Below, in pieces: positions 7,701 to 16,345 of a stretch of 64,000 bases of DNA. Location: IMG/VR virus record IMGVR_UViG_3300009790_000004, positions 45,783-109,782 of that record. One strand, 5' to 3'. Source of the stretch: a virus. The notes under the pieces were generated by a model. The model ran no database searches. It was given only the letters and a program-made list of their open reading frames with translations, and was not told the DNA's origin. Position 1 is the first letter of the stretch. Each line of letters starts with the position of its first letter. The position numbers were made by a program, and so were the translations under genes.

Positions 7701-9969
7701 TAAGCAGAATGTTACTTATCTGTATCCACAACAGGATAGAGATAATATTGTAGAGAATTCTCCTGCTGCTGTATCATTTGCTCGTAGAGAACCATTAGGA
7801 AAAGTTGATCTTAATGCTTTAAGTAATTCTCTAACCAGAGAAACACTTGATAAGTTTAATAAGACATTTAATATTGGTTATGGTATTTCAGCAGTCAGTG
7901 AAGTATCTGCTGGTGTATGTACGATTACATTTGATAATCAGCATGACTTTAATGGACTTGCTACTCATGAGAATCTAGTAACTAGTGTTGGATATGCTGT
8001 AACTACAGAGTATAATACTAGGTTACTTAATGGTGGTAATTGGGATGGTGCAACTGCAACTGTAACAGTTGGTGTTGGATCTACTACTATCACTGGATTT
8101 GAAGTATTCTCACCTGGATCTGGATTCCAAGGTGGTGAGACATTAACTCTTGAAGGATTCTCTGGAGCAAGTATTGGAGTTCCTACATCTGGTATTTCTA
8201 ATGCTGTTGGTGATGTTGTTGCTATTACTGGAATTGGAACTACATCTGATGGATTGTTTAGAATAACATCTGTACCTAATAAGAATAGTATTGCTATTGC
8301 TGTAACTGCTGGTGATCCTATTGCTATTGAAGGACAATATCTATTCAGAAGTGGTCCTTCTGTTTCTATTGCTTCTACTCATTTTGATATTACAACTGGT
8401 ATAACAACTATTACTACATCTACTCCTCATGGTTTGAGGAAGGGATCTAAGTTTAGGGTTGTTGATACTAATAGTAATAAGATAGGTGAATATCTAGTAT
8501 CAACTATTGCAGGAATTAATACATTCACTACTACAACTGTTAGTGATATTAATTATGCTGCTGGTCACAAACTATATCAACAGACATATGCTGCACACAA
8601 TCAATCAGTAGAAATTAGTGAAGCTATTGGTTCAAGATACCAAAACTTATATGCAGGTGAGACCGCAACACTTAAAGAAGCAGTTACTAACCTTTCTACT
8701 ACAATTAGGGTTCAAGTTCCTAATTCTGGTATTGGTACTGATCTAAGATTTAAATTAGGTGAGTACATTGAAATAGACAAGGAGATTGTAAGGGTTTCAG
8801 AGCAAGGACTCGTAGGTGCTGGTAACGACTCTCTTAATGTTATTAGAGGTGTTCTTGGTACATTACCTGCTCCTCATGTTAGTGGTGCATTAATTAGAAA
8901 AGTAAATGCTCTCGCTGTTGAGATGCGTAGACCATCTATTCTTCGTGCATCTGGTCACACATTTGAATATCTTGGTTATGGTCCAGGTAACTATTCAACT
9001 GGTTTACCTCAGGTACAAAACAGAACTCTATCAGATGATGAAGAGTATCTAGCACAGGCACAAGAAAGATCTGCTGGTGTTGTTGTTTATACTGGTTTGA
9101 ATAACGAGGGTGATTTCTACATTGGTAATAAGAGGATCTCTTCTTCCAGTGGTAAAGAAACATCATTTGGTATTCCTATTCCTAGTGTTACTGGTGAGGC
9201 AGTATCTACCAACTCTGTAGTATTTGATGAAGTTATTGTTCGTCAAAGAATCATTGTTGAAGGTGGTCCTCAGCAAAATATATTATCTCAGTTTGATGGT
9301 CCTGTAGCATTCTCTAATGATGTTAGTTTCACTGATGATATGGTCACAAGTGGTACTGTAGAATTAGGTGGAACTATTGATATTACTGGTACATTCCCTA
9401 GCGGTGCTAAGTTGAACTGTGTTATTGTTGGTGTTGGTACTAATAAATCTGAAATTACTACTGATCCTGCATGTTCATCTGATCTTGTACTTAATGCTGC
9501 TCCTGGTTTCTCTGTTGCTATTGCAACTGATACAAGATATACTGCTGATGTAGTATTTGATAATCAGGTTACATTTAATGGATTTACATCATTCACTCAG
9601 AATGTTTACTCAACTGCTGGATTCGTCACATTCTGTGGTGGTCCTCTACATTGCTGTGATGATATTGTCGCATTCTATGGTCAATCATCTGATGCTACAT
9701 TAAAAGATAATATTGCTACATTAGATAATCCACTTGAAAAAGTAATGCAGATTCGTGGTACTGAGTTTGATTGGAAGGATGGTAATCCTAACTATCAAGG
9801 ACATGACATTGGAGTTATCGCTCAAGATGTCGAATCAGTGTTACCTGATGCAGTATCTACAAAACCAGACGGAACTAAAGGCGTTCATTACAACAAATTA
9901 ATTCCTCTACTTATTGAAGCAGTCAAGGATCTTTCCAAACAGGTGGATGATCTGAGCTCAGATAAATAA
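4723..9969 (+). CDS. Tail fibre/tailspike-like protein with C-terminal S74 intramolecular chaperone
   Basis: 1748 residues. The N-terminus carries the pattern typical of phage beta-helix proteins (NSLTKPFRTIQRALLESARF, about residues 37-56). The middle has many short Gly/Thr/Val-rich beta repeats. The last ~93 residues form a peptidase-S74 chaperone domain: S1656-D-A-T-L-K1661 matches the SDxxLK signature with its Ser-Lys dyad, followed by GVIAQDVESVLPDAV and HYNKLIPLLIEAVKDL. In this family the domain helps the trimer fold and is then released by self-cleavage just before the Ser. A late box precedes the gene. Likely a host-recognition or distal tail component. Confidence 0.88.
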   Translation: MPLNKLENFIKNTEGKILYVNPNDLDATDSITNQGNSLTKPFRTIQRALLESARFSYQTGFDNDINDKTTILLFPGDHYVDNRPGFAIKKDPSDPTRAVGISPLGSQTLATAEFGLDLSSEFDLTVENNILYRFNSVHGGIIVPRGTSIVGLDLRKTKVYPLYVPNPTDEDVPNTSLFRITGNCYFWQFSMFDGKGDRLVYTDHQQFNDDNRSFPIFSHHKLTCFEYADGINDVKGYEATDLSMYYYKLSYAYQEPTGRAVTYEWPDNEGDFDTVRPEYEIVGALGSDPLEIASIISGDGNTATSQVTVTTQQPHKLSEGTPIKISGVNVSQYNISTIVQSIVNATTFTYTLSTFPNNLPATPSNIANAVATIESDTVTGASPYIFNCSLRSVYGMQGMICDGSVATGFRSMVVAQFTGISLQKDDRAFVKYNPESRLYEGITYQKVTGADLSAQSSSTNAATVYHLDSGAVYRQGWEQTHVTIRDNAVVQIVSVFAIGYNAHFLGLSGADASITNSNSNFGQFALVGDGFRPDAFPRDDQGYITHITTPQSVDTSAAKIDSVSFYQLDVDKTKQVGLSSHLYIFSFDKEDDPPLSLSQGFRVGARHDEKLYVSIGTTDYTANVLMLENKLETSGINTAALGSQNAVKKSKATTPNTLFQMTVDTIGLVTGEKIRIFSDDGDLPENIEFNKIYYAIVVSATNIKIASTFSNAINDVPIEIYGGTKLRVESRVSDKESNDIGHPIQWDATQSRWFIHVDTNNGVYPQIQSNANLIGVTGTNIAQIKRYEDKRSIEDKLYKIRYVIPKEATNSRDPVDGFILQSSSLAGYAKTSDPSATTITVGDNNFSRNPGFIAFVSESSSVVTVRTEQKHNVEVGDIVRVQDVKDSNNTSGADGVGYNGFFEVTALIDAYQFAHGTTDINGVERNTGTFVDTTNSRNLFQPRFSINDNKKNFNVYRVNVVEPYVSGANDGVYVLDLLSCDYAPPQEFTSKKYKQNVTYLYPQQDRDNIVENSPAAVSFARREPLGKVDLNALSNSLTRETLDKFNKTFNIGYGISAVSEVSAGVCTITFDNQHDFNGLATHENLVTSVGYAVTTEYNTRLLNGGNWDGATATVTVGVGSTTITGFEVFSPGSGFQGGETLTLEGFSGASIGVPTSGISNAVGDVVAITGIGTTSDGLFRITSVPNKNSIAIAVTAGDPIAIEGQYLFRSGPSVSIASTHFDITTGITTITTSTPHGLRKGSKFRVVDTNSNKIGEYLVSTIAGINTFTTTTVSDINYAAGHKLYQQTYAAHNQSVEISEAIGSRYQNLYAGETATLKEAVTNLSTTIRVQVPNSGIGTDLRFKLGEYIEIDKEIVRVSEQGLVGAGNDSLNVIRGVLGTLPAPHVSGALIRKVNALAVEMRRPSILRASGHTFEYLGYGPGNYSTGLPQVQNRTLSDDEEYLAQAQERSAGVVVYTGLNNEGDFYIGNKRISSSSGKETSFGIPIPSVTGEAVSTNSVVFDEVIVRQRIIVEGGPQQNILSQFDGPVAFSNDVSFTDDMVTSGTVELGGTIDITGTFPSGAKLNCVIVGVGTNKSEITTDPACSSDLVLNAAPGFSVAIATDTRYTADVVFDNQVTFNGFTSFTQNVYSTAGFVTFCGGPLHCCDDIVAFYGQSSDATLKDNIATLDNPLEKVMQIRGTEFDWKDGNPNYQGHDIGVIAQDVESVLPDAVSTKPDGTKGVHYNKLIPLLIEAVKDLSKQVDDLSSDK
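9962..9969 (+). promoter_or_regulatory. Late promoter box ATAAATAA overlapping the upstream stop
   Basis: ATAAATAAT spans the last codons and stop of the S74-containing gene and lies 26 bases before the ATG at 9996, the same spacing as other late boxes here. Confidence 0.5.
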
Positions 9970-9995
9970 TAAAAAGGTCTCCTTAGCATAAGATA

Positions 9996-12797
9996 ATGCC
10001 TACCAATTATAAGACTATCATTAACTTTAGAGATGGTATCCAGGTCGATGCCAATGATCTGATCTCTAACAATGGACTGGTAGGTATCGGGACCACCATT
10101 CCAAGACAAGAACTTGATGTCCGAGGATCAATGATCGTTGAAGATCAAACTGATCTCAGACATTTGAATGTTGTTGGACAATCTACATTTTATGGTAATG
10201 TTAATCTTGGTGTTGGATACTCGGTAGGTATAGGAACTACAATTCCTGAAGCAACATTCCAAGTTGGTGTAGGAACTACAGGATTTACGGTTGATTCTAA
10301 TGGTAATGTAACTGCTGTATTATTCACTGGTTCTGGTGCTAATTTAACTGATCTTCCTACTGCTGTATGGAGTAATCCTGATCCTGGTGTTGGTAGTACG
10401 ATTAATGCTTTCAGACCTGTTGGAATTTACACTACATTACCTCAAGCAGACTTTACTGTTGGTGATGTAATTGCATTTGATGCTATTAGTGGTGTAGGTA
10501 CATTTGAACAAGTATCTGCTAAGAAATTGAACCTGACTGGTAATGCCATGCAGGGTAATATTGATATGGTTGGATCTATTGTAGGTCTTCAATCAATTAC
10601 TAATGCTAGTGGTATATGTCAATTTGCTGGTGTTGGTTCGTTTAATGGATTAAATGTTGCATCTGGTGTTATAACTGCAACTGCTGATCGTATGGTAATT
10701 AAAGGAGATAGTAAGACTATTGACTTTAATCAAGATTTTGTAAATGCTGATAAGAGAGTTGGTGTAAGATTTATTGAGACTTCTACTGGTTCAGGTATTG
10801 ATGATAAGGTTGTTAGTCAGATATTATATAATGGTGGAGTAACTGGTACTGGTGGTACTGAGAGTGGACAGATAGAAATATGGGGTGATAATGGTACTGA
10901 TAATGTTCCCAGAGTAATAATAACAAGGGAAGCAAATGTAGGTATTGGTACATCAAGATCAAGAGGATTTAATTTAGATGTAGTTGGAACTGGTACAGTC
11001 ACAGGTACTCTTGGTGCTGCTGGTGGATTCCTTGGTAATCTAGTTGGTGATATTGATGGAGTTGCTACAGTAGCAGCAGGATTAACGAACAGTCCAGATA
11101 TTACGATAGATGAGTTAAATTCTCTTGGTATTAATAGTATATTCATTAGAAATACTGGTGTATCTACATTTGGTGGAGAACTTAAGGTAGGTAATTTCCT
11201 TGGTGTTGGTGATACTACATCTACTCTTAATAAGGGTATGGGTGTTATTGGTGGTGCTGATTTCTCAGGTGGTGGTTCATTTGGTGGTGACTTAACAGTT
11301 CAAGGAGATTTATCTATTGGTGGTACATTTGGTGGATCTGTAAGTATTCAGGATGTTACTGCTGGTGAGATTATTGCTACAGGTATTATTTCAGGTACTA
11401 CATCATCTAGTGCTGTACTACATGATACAACAATAACAGGTAATGTAACTCAGGTAGCAGGTAAGAATTTCGCAGTTGGTCAGAATCTTGCCATTGGTGG
11501 AACAACTACATTTGGACCTCAAATAAACTTTGGTGATGCAACTACTGTAGTATCTGCTGCTGGAACACTTAATGCTAATTTGAGTGGTATTATTACAACG
11601 ACTAAGATTGATGTTGGTGATATTACTATTACTGGTGACTTATCATATACTGGTGGAAGTATAGCAACATTTGGACAGATATTATTAGATGGTCCTGCTG
11701 GATTTGTATCTTGCAAATCTCTTGACGCATCTACAGGTATTATTAGTTGTACAGGATTAGACGCTAGAACTGGTCAGATTACTGGTGGTGGAATGAACCT
11801 AACAGGTCCAACCACATCAAATAACTACTTTAGATCAACTGCTGGTGTATCATCATTCTTTGATGTTGATATAACTGGAGGTACTAATAGTAATCTTAGG
11901 TTAACAAGACTAGGATTCAATACTGCTTTATCTGATCTAGGTATTACTGAAGGTATTGCTCTCTGGGATAATGCTGAGATATTTGTTAAGGATTCTCCTG
12001 CTGGTGGTATTGGAATTGGAACTACAGCAGGTAAGAGATCTACTAATGTTGGATTATATGTTGGATATGGAAGAGATGCTTCAGGTAACTTTATCAATGG
12101 AGAAGCAGTATTTGAAGGTGGTGTAGGTATTGGTACTAAGGTTGGATGTGATAATGGCAACCAATTAGAAATATACAAAGAGACTACATTCCATTCATGG
12201 CATACAGGTCTAGGTGGTACTGATGCTGGTCCTGCTCGTATTGGAATTGAGACTAACAGACCACGCACAACTCTTGACTTAGGATTTGTTACTAGTGGAT
12301 TCTTGAGACTACCATCATATTACAATGGTGATCCTGGATCTACAATGCCAAGTACCACACTTGAAGATCGTGGTTGTATATTCTATGATACAAATAGCAA
12401 TACACTTCAGGTTCGTGAGAATAATGGTAATTGGGTTGGACTTGCAACTGTATTATCATTCATTAATGATCCAGGAATATATGTTGAGGAACTTGGATTC
12501 TTGGGTGGTGTGCTAACTGACTCTACACGATCTAATGCTGAAGCAAATGTACATAATATTATTCAACCTTGGGATGAAGTAGGTAACCAGTCAATTGGTT
12601 GGGGTACTGCTCATATGTGGTACAACAAAGATTATAATAAGCACCAGTATAAGACTAATCAAGGAAGTAATAACTCCTACTATAGATCATATGTTTCTAC
12701 AGGAACATCTGCTATAGATATTGAACTAGATAGTGGTGGAACTAAAGTTTATATTACTGTTCCTGGAATCGGTTCATGTACATTTACTCTCGTTTGA
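9996..12797 (+). CDS. Tail fibre-like structural protein
   Basis: 933 residues. It is built from repeated beta-type segments with recurrent (V/I)GIGTT and NVTAVLFTGSGANLTDLP-like patterns common in phage fibre shafts. It begins MPTNYKTIINFRDGIQVDAN. A C-terminal globular part has WGTAHMWYNKDYNKHQYKTN and ends SCTFTLV. Unlike its upstream neighbour it lacks an S74 chaperone. It lies between two other fibre-type genes and is probably part of the same distal tail structure. The exact fibre assignment is not possible by eye. Confidence 0.75.
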   Translation: MPTNYKTIINFRDGIQVDANDLISNNGLVGIGTTIPRQELDVRGSMIVEDQTDLRHLNVVGQSTFYGNVNLGVGYSVGIGTTIPEATFQVGVGTTGFTVDSNGNVTAVLFTGSGANLTDLPTAVWSNPDPGVGSTINAFRPVGIYTTLPQADFTVGDVIAFDAISGVGTFEQVSAKKLNLTGNAMQGNIDMVGSIVGLQSITNASGICQFAGVGSFNGLNVASGVITATADRMVIKGDSKTIDFNQDFVNADKRVGVRFIETSTGSGIDDKVVSQILYNGGVTGTGGTESGQIEIWGDNGTDNVPRVIITREANVGIGTSRSRGFNLDVVGTGTVTGTLGAAGGFLGNLVGDIDGVATVAAGLTNSPDITIDELNSLGINSIFIRNTGVSTFGGELKVGNFLGVGDTTSTLNKGMGVIGGADFSGGGSFGGDLTVQGDLSIGGTFGGSVSIQDVTAGEIIATGIISGTTSSSAVLHDTTITGNVTQVAGKNFAVGQNLAIGGTTTFGPQINFGDATTVVSAAGTLNANLSGIITTTKIDVGDITITGDLSYTGGSIATFGQILLDGPAGFVSCKSLDASTGIISCTGLDARTGQITGGGMNLTGPTTSNNYFRSTAGVSSFFDVDITGGTNSNLRLTRLGFNTALSDLGITEGIALWDNAEIFVKDSPAGGIGIGTTAGKRSTNVGLYVGYGRDASGNFINGEAVFEGGVGIGTKVGCDNGNQLEIYKETTFHSWHTGLGGTDAGPARIGIETNRPRTTLDLGFVTSGFLRLPSYYNGDPGSTMPSTTLEDRGCIFYDTNSNTLQVRENNGNWVGLATVLSFINDPGIYVEELGFLGGVLTDSTRSNAEANVHNIIQPWDEVGNQSIGWGTAHMWYNKDYNKHQYKTNQGSNNSYYRSYVSTGTSAIDIELDSGGTKVYITVPGIGSCTFTLV

Positions 12798-12803
12798 TAG
12801 ACA

Positions 12804-14510
12804 ATGGCAGCAAATAATTGGAGCAAGACAACTCAACAGTTATTAACTGGTACACCAGGCACACAGATTTCATTTGGTGAGATTCGTGCTGCTATAGGTG
12901 ATACTAGCAAACCTCTGTCTGCTTCTGAATTACATAGACAGACGGATCTTGATGCACCATATGATTTTAGTCAAGGTAAATACCCATCATCAACACCAAC
13001 TCCACATTTACCTTATGTTTTAGATTCTACTGAAAATGCTAATGTTCCTACTAGTGGTGCAATAACACCACAAGATGTTAGAGGGGTTATTAAAGAATAT
13101 GTTATTGAACAGGATGCGATGTCAGAGGAGGAGAATTTTAATGTTACTTCTCTTAGTAGTCCTACAACTCCTAGCGTTAATGCTAATTGGAACTCAAATT
13201 TAAATAAGAATATAACAAAGTATCTTAAGATCAAGGGTAGACTTGTTAGTAATTCAATATCAACTCCTGCTGGTACTGCTGATGCACCATCGTCTAACTT
13301 AAATGTATATGTAAAAAATGCTCCTGCATCTTATGGTGTATATGGTGCTGGTGGTGCTATCAATCAACCAGGCGGACATGCTCTTTCTATTAGTCAACCA
13401 GCAGGTCCAGCAATTAGGAAAGTATTTGTAGAGTGTGAAGGGTCAGATGCTAGGATATATGGCGGTGGAGGAGGTGGTAAGCATGGTGTTGATGGATCGG
13501 ATGGTTCGCCTGGTAGTGGAGCAACATCGGGGTCTCCTGGGTCTCCTGGCGGTGGTGGATCAAACGGTAGTCCTGGATCCAATGGATCATCAGGATCTGG
13601 TGGAGGCAATGGTTCGCCTGGATCTCCTGGATCATGGGGATCTCCTGGTATGCAGAGGAGTACATTCCAGCAAAGACAGACTGTACAGAACAGAACAACT
13701 AATCAGAGTAGACGAACTCGTCGTAAGAGATATGGTGGTTGGCCCCGTAGTCGTCGTGGAGGTAAGCAAGAGAGACTATCAACACAAGCAACAAGTAGTG
13801 GACAATCAAGAACAACATCACAATATAAAGTAGCATGTTTCGGTGGATCTGGTGGTTCAGGTGGTAGCGGTGGATCAGGAGGATCTGGCGGTGGCGGTGG
13901 ATCAGGAGGATCTGGTGGATCAGGTGGTGGAGGAGGTTCAGGAGGATCTGGTGGTCCTGGTGGATACTCTGGAACTGGTGGAGTAAAAGGATATGCTGGT
14001 GTTGCTGCTCCTGGTCGTGGTTGGAATTATAAAACTGGTAACATAGCAGGAACATCTGGAACTCCAGGAACCCCAGGCACTCCTGGCGGTGGTGGTGGAC
14101 CTGGCACACCTGGAACTCCTGGAGGTGGAGGACAACCTGGAACTCCAGGCACTCCTGGAGGTGGAGGAGGATCTGGTGGTTCTGGAACTCCTGGAACTCC
14201 TGGCGGTTCAGCGAGTTGTGGTGCAGCATCGCCTGGAACTCCTGGCACACCTGGAACTCCTGGAGGTGGTGGATCAAGTGGATCTGATGGGCAACCTGGG
14301 CAACCTGGCGGTGGTGGATCTCCTGGAACACCTGGAACTCCAGGTAATGCAGGAACTCCTGGGCAACCTGGCGGACCTGGGCAACCTGGCGGACCTGGCG
14401 GTGACTGGGGTGAAGCAGGTGGTAACAGTGGTGGTGCTGCTGGTCGTGCAGTTAGTGGTAGTAAATATCAAGTCATACCAAACAACGGAGATATTAAGAT
14501 CATCTACTAA
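12804..14510 (+). CDS. Gly-rich tail fibre/adhesin-like protein with collagen-like Gly-Thr-Pro repeats
   Basis: 568 residues in four parts: an N-terminal ~210-residue non-repetitive region; a Gly/Ser/Pro block (about 220-275, GSPGSPGGGG units); a basic Arg/Gln/Thr insert (about 278-340); then a long repeat block (about 350-545) that passes from GGSGGSGG to GTPGTPGTPGGGG and GQPGGPGQPGG. Pro falls mainly in the third position of Gly-X-Y triplets. The Gly-rich part also resembles polyglycine-II adhesin domains known in T4-type tail tips. There are few Cys. It starts 7 bases after the previous fibre gene and ends 8 bases before a prolyl-hydroxylase-like oxygenase. Confidence 0.78.
   Translation: MAANNWSKTTQQLLTGTPGTQISFGEIRAAIGDTSKPLSASELHRQTDLDAPYDFSQGKYPSSTPTPHLPYVLDSTENANVPTSGAITPQDVRGVIKEYVIEQDAMSEEENFNVTSLSSPTTPSVNANWNSNLNKNITKYLKIKGRLVSNSISTPAGTADAPSSNLNVYVKNAPASYGVYGAGGAINQPGGHALSISQPAGPAIRKVFVECEGSDARIYGGGGGGKHGVDGSDGSPGSGATSGSPGSPGGGGSNGSPGSNGSSGSGGGNGSPGSPGSWGSPGMQRSTFQQRQTVQNRTTNQSRRTRRKRYGGWPRSRRGGKQERLSTQATSSGQSRTTSQYKVACFGGSGGSGGSGGSGGSGGGGGSGGSGGSGGGGGSGGSGGPGGYSGTGGVKGYAGVAAPGRGWNYKTGNIAGTSGTPGTPGTPGGGGGPGTPGTPGGGGQPGTPGTPGGGGGSGGSGTPGTPGGSASCGAASPGTPGTPGTPGGGGSSGSDGQPGQPGGGGSPGTPGTPGNAGTPGQPGGPGQPGGPGGDWGEAGGNSGGAAGRAVSGSKYQVIPNNGDIKIIY
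13843..14424 (+). repeat. GGS / Gly-X-Pro triplet repeat region
   Basis: In-frame low-complexity DNA encoding tandem Gly-Gly-Ser units followed by Gly-Thr-Pro and Gly-Gln-Pro triplets broken by oligo-Gly. Codons vary (ggt, gga, ggc; cct, cca), so the repeat is kept at protein level and is not a recent DNA slippage product. Confidence 0.85.
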
Positions 14511-14518
14511 ATTTCGTT

Positions 14519-15118
14519 ATGTCAATTTATTCTTTGAGTCCTTCTCCTAATTTTCATGGAGAGACAACATATCAGACATGGGAAGATGGATTCACCTCAG
14601 ATGAATGTGATCGTATCATTAAATATGGTGAATCTCTTAATCCAAGACCTGCTACTGTTGGTAATGATAGTGATACCAATGTAGTTGATAATATTCGTAC
14701 ATCTAAAACTTCTTGGATAGACTGTAATAATGACACAAAATGGTTGTATGAGCGTCTAGGTAATATACTAAGAGTAGTTAATGGTATGTTCTGGAAGTTT
14801 GATATCCGTGGATTTCATGAACATATACAATATACTGTGTATGAAGGAGATTCTAAAGGATTTTATAGGTGGCATGTAGATAATAATATGCAGTCTGATG
14901 TACCACCAAGAAAGTTGAGTATGACTGTACAATTATCTGATCCTAGTGACTATACTGGTGGAGAATTGCAATTACATAGTGGTGAAGTACAAACAGCAGT
15001 AAATAATAGAGGACATATTATATTATTTCCTAGCTATGTTCTACATAGGGTACAACCTGTCACTTCTGGTATACGCAGAAGTTTGGTAGTCTGGGCAAAT
15101 GGTCCTGGATTCAAGTGA
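14519..15118 (+). CDS. 2-oxoglutarate/Fe(II) oxygenase, prolyl-4-hydroxylase-like
   Basis: 199 residues. Metal ligands H119-V-D121 (FYRWHVDNN) and H176 (PSYVLHRVQP) are present, with R186 ten residues on for 2-oxoglutarate binding. TGGELQL between them is typical of PiuC/P4H-type enzymes. Such enzymes hydroxylate protein or small-molecule substrates using O2 and 2-oxoglutarate. It begins 8 bases after the collagen-like fibre gene and is likely co-transcribed with it, so the fibre's Y-position prolines are an attractive but unproven substrate. A cassette-type early promoter follows its stop. Confidence 0.85.
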   Translation: MSIYSLSPSPNFHGETTYQTWEDGFTSDECDRIIKYGESLNPRPATVGNDSDTNVVDNIRTSKTSWIDCNNDTKWLYERLGNILRVVNGMFWKFDIRGFHEHIQYTVYEGDSKGFYRWHVDNNMQSDVPPRKLSMTVQLSDPSDYTGGELQLHSGEVQTAVNNRGHIILFPSYVLHRVQPVTSGIRRSLVVWANGPGFK

Positions 15119-15131
15119 CAGACAGTGAAAT

Positions 15132-15175
15132 AAGTGTCCATTCCACCCCATTCTGAGGTCAAGATCGTGTATAAT
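15132..15175 (+). promoter_or_regulatory. Regulatory cassette: AAGTGTCCA box, C-rich segment, TATAAT
   Basis: AAGTGTCCA at 15132-15140 and TATAAT at 15170-15175, 29 bases apart, with a short CACCCCA...AGGT segment between. The same order and spacing occur at 20701, 23757 and 26756. The -10 box ends only 6 bases before the ATG at 15182, so the transcript may be leaderless or nearly so. Confidence 0.55.
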
Positions 15176-15181
15176 AGAAGT

Positions 15182-16345
15182 ATGAAGAACACACATCTTG
15201 AGCATCTTGAAGACGACATCCTCAACAGTGGTGCTGTTGGTGGATTTAATGTAGTTTCGGTACTTCGCTCATTTGGTAACATGTTGACAGGCACTCAGTC
15301 TGAACTAAGTGTTACAACTAAATGGGATGGAGCACCTGCTATAGTATGTGGTACTGATCCTGTAACTGGTAGGTTCTTTGTTGGTACTAAATCTGTATTC
15401 AATAAGGTCACACCTAAAGTATGTTATGATGATGTTGATGTTGATCGTTTCTATCAAGCAGAGATACTTCGTAGGAAATTAAAGGATTGTCTTAAATATC
15501 TCTCACAATTAAACATTAAAGGTATTATTCAGGGAGACTTACTTTTCTCTTCAGGTGATAAGAAATATGCTAAGATTGGTGGACATAGAGTTATTACTTT
15601 CAATCCTAATACTATTACATATGCTGTTTCATGTAAATCTGCTCAAGGAATTGCAGTAGAAAAAGCACAAATTGGTATTGTATTTCATACAGTATATGAG
15701 GGAAATACTATACAATCTTGTAAGGCAGTATATAAAGCACCTCTATTTGTAGGAACTGAAGATATATTCATTCCTAACGCTAATTATAATGATGCTAAGG
15801 GTATTAGTCGCTTCAATAATACTGAGAGAATGAAGTATGTTGCTACTATTAATCGTGCTGAAGGATCACTTAAGAGAGCATCAAAGTTTCTTGATATTAT
15901 GCACCGTCAAGGACAATCTAGGTTCTTAATGCCATTATTATTCAAGCAATTCTTTAACACAACAATTCGTAATGGTAAGAGTATTCTTAACACTAGGAGA
16001 ACAGTTGCACAATTTGCTAAATTCTATTCTGATAAGTTAGATGCAGAAATTAATAAGAAAACAAGTGTTAAAGGTAAAGAAAGATATGAACAAATGAAAG
16101 CAGAAGGACTCAACTTTATTATTAAGTATGAGAATGAGATATACTTTACTTTCGCATCATATATTTCTATTCGTGATGCTAAGAGAATGGTAATTAAACA
16201 GTTAAATAAGGTTGGTCAAATCAGAACATATATAGGTTGCACACCAACAACTCCTGAAGGATATGTTGTTTCAACTAACAACTATGCAATGAAGTTTGTT
16301 GATGATGAATTTAGAAAAGCGAACATTCTCTTTGGCATACAATGA
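15182..16345 (+). CDS. Nucleotidyltransferase-like protein of the DNA/RNA ligase superfamily (DUF6267-like)
   Basis: 387 residues from MKNTHLEHLEDD; a GTG at 15134 would add 16 residues but has no ribosome site. Ligase-superfamily motifs can be read: motif I K47-W-D-G50 (TTKWDGAPA), a motif III-like GIIQGDLLF, motif IV E359-G-Y-V-V, and a motif V-like M-K371-F. In this superfamily the motif I Lys carries AMP or GMP. The spacing between motifs III and IV is long (about 200 residues), so an insertion is implied. Activity (RNA ligation, nucleotidylation of another target) is unknown. It overlaps the halogenase gene by 4 bases. Confidence 0.65.
   Translation: MKNTHLEHLEDDILNSGAVGGFNVVSVLRSFGNMLTGTQSELSVTTKWDGAPAIVCGTDPVTGRFFVGTKSVFNKVTPKVCYDDVDVDRFYQAEILRRKLKDCLKYLSQLNIKGIIQGDLLFSSGDKKYAKIGGHRVITFNPNTITYAVSCKSAQGIAVEKAQIGIVFHTVYEGNTIQSCKAVYKAPLFVGTEDIFIPNANYNDAKGISRFNNTERMKYVATINRAEGSLKRASKFLDIMHRQGQSRFLMPLLFKQFFNTTIRNGKSILNTRRTVAQFAKFYSDKLDAEINKKTSVKGKERYEQMKAEGLNFIIKYENEIYFTFASYISIRDAKRMVIKQLNKVGQIRTYIGCTPTTPEGYVVSTNNYAMKFVDDEFRKANILFGIQ

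Noticed and set aside
13394-14471. Long minus-strand and alternate-frame ORFs in the Gly-rich fibre gene
   Set aside because: They are shadows of the GGN-rich codons on the plus strand and give low-complexity nonsense.
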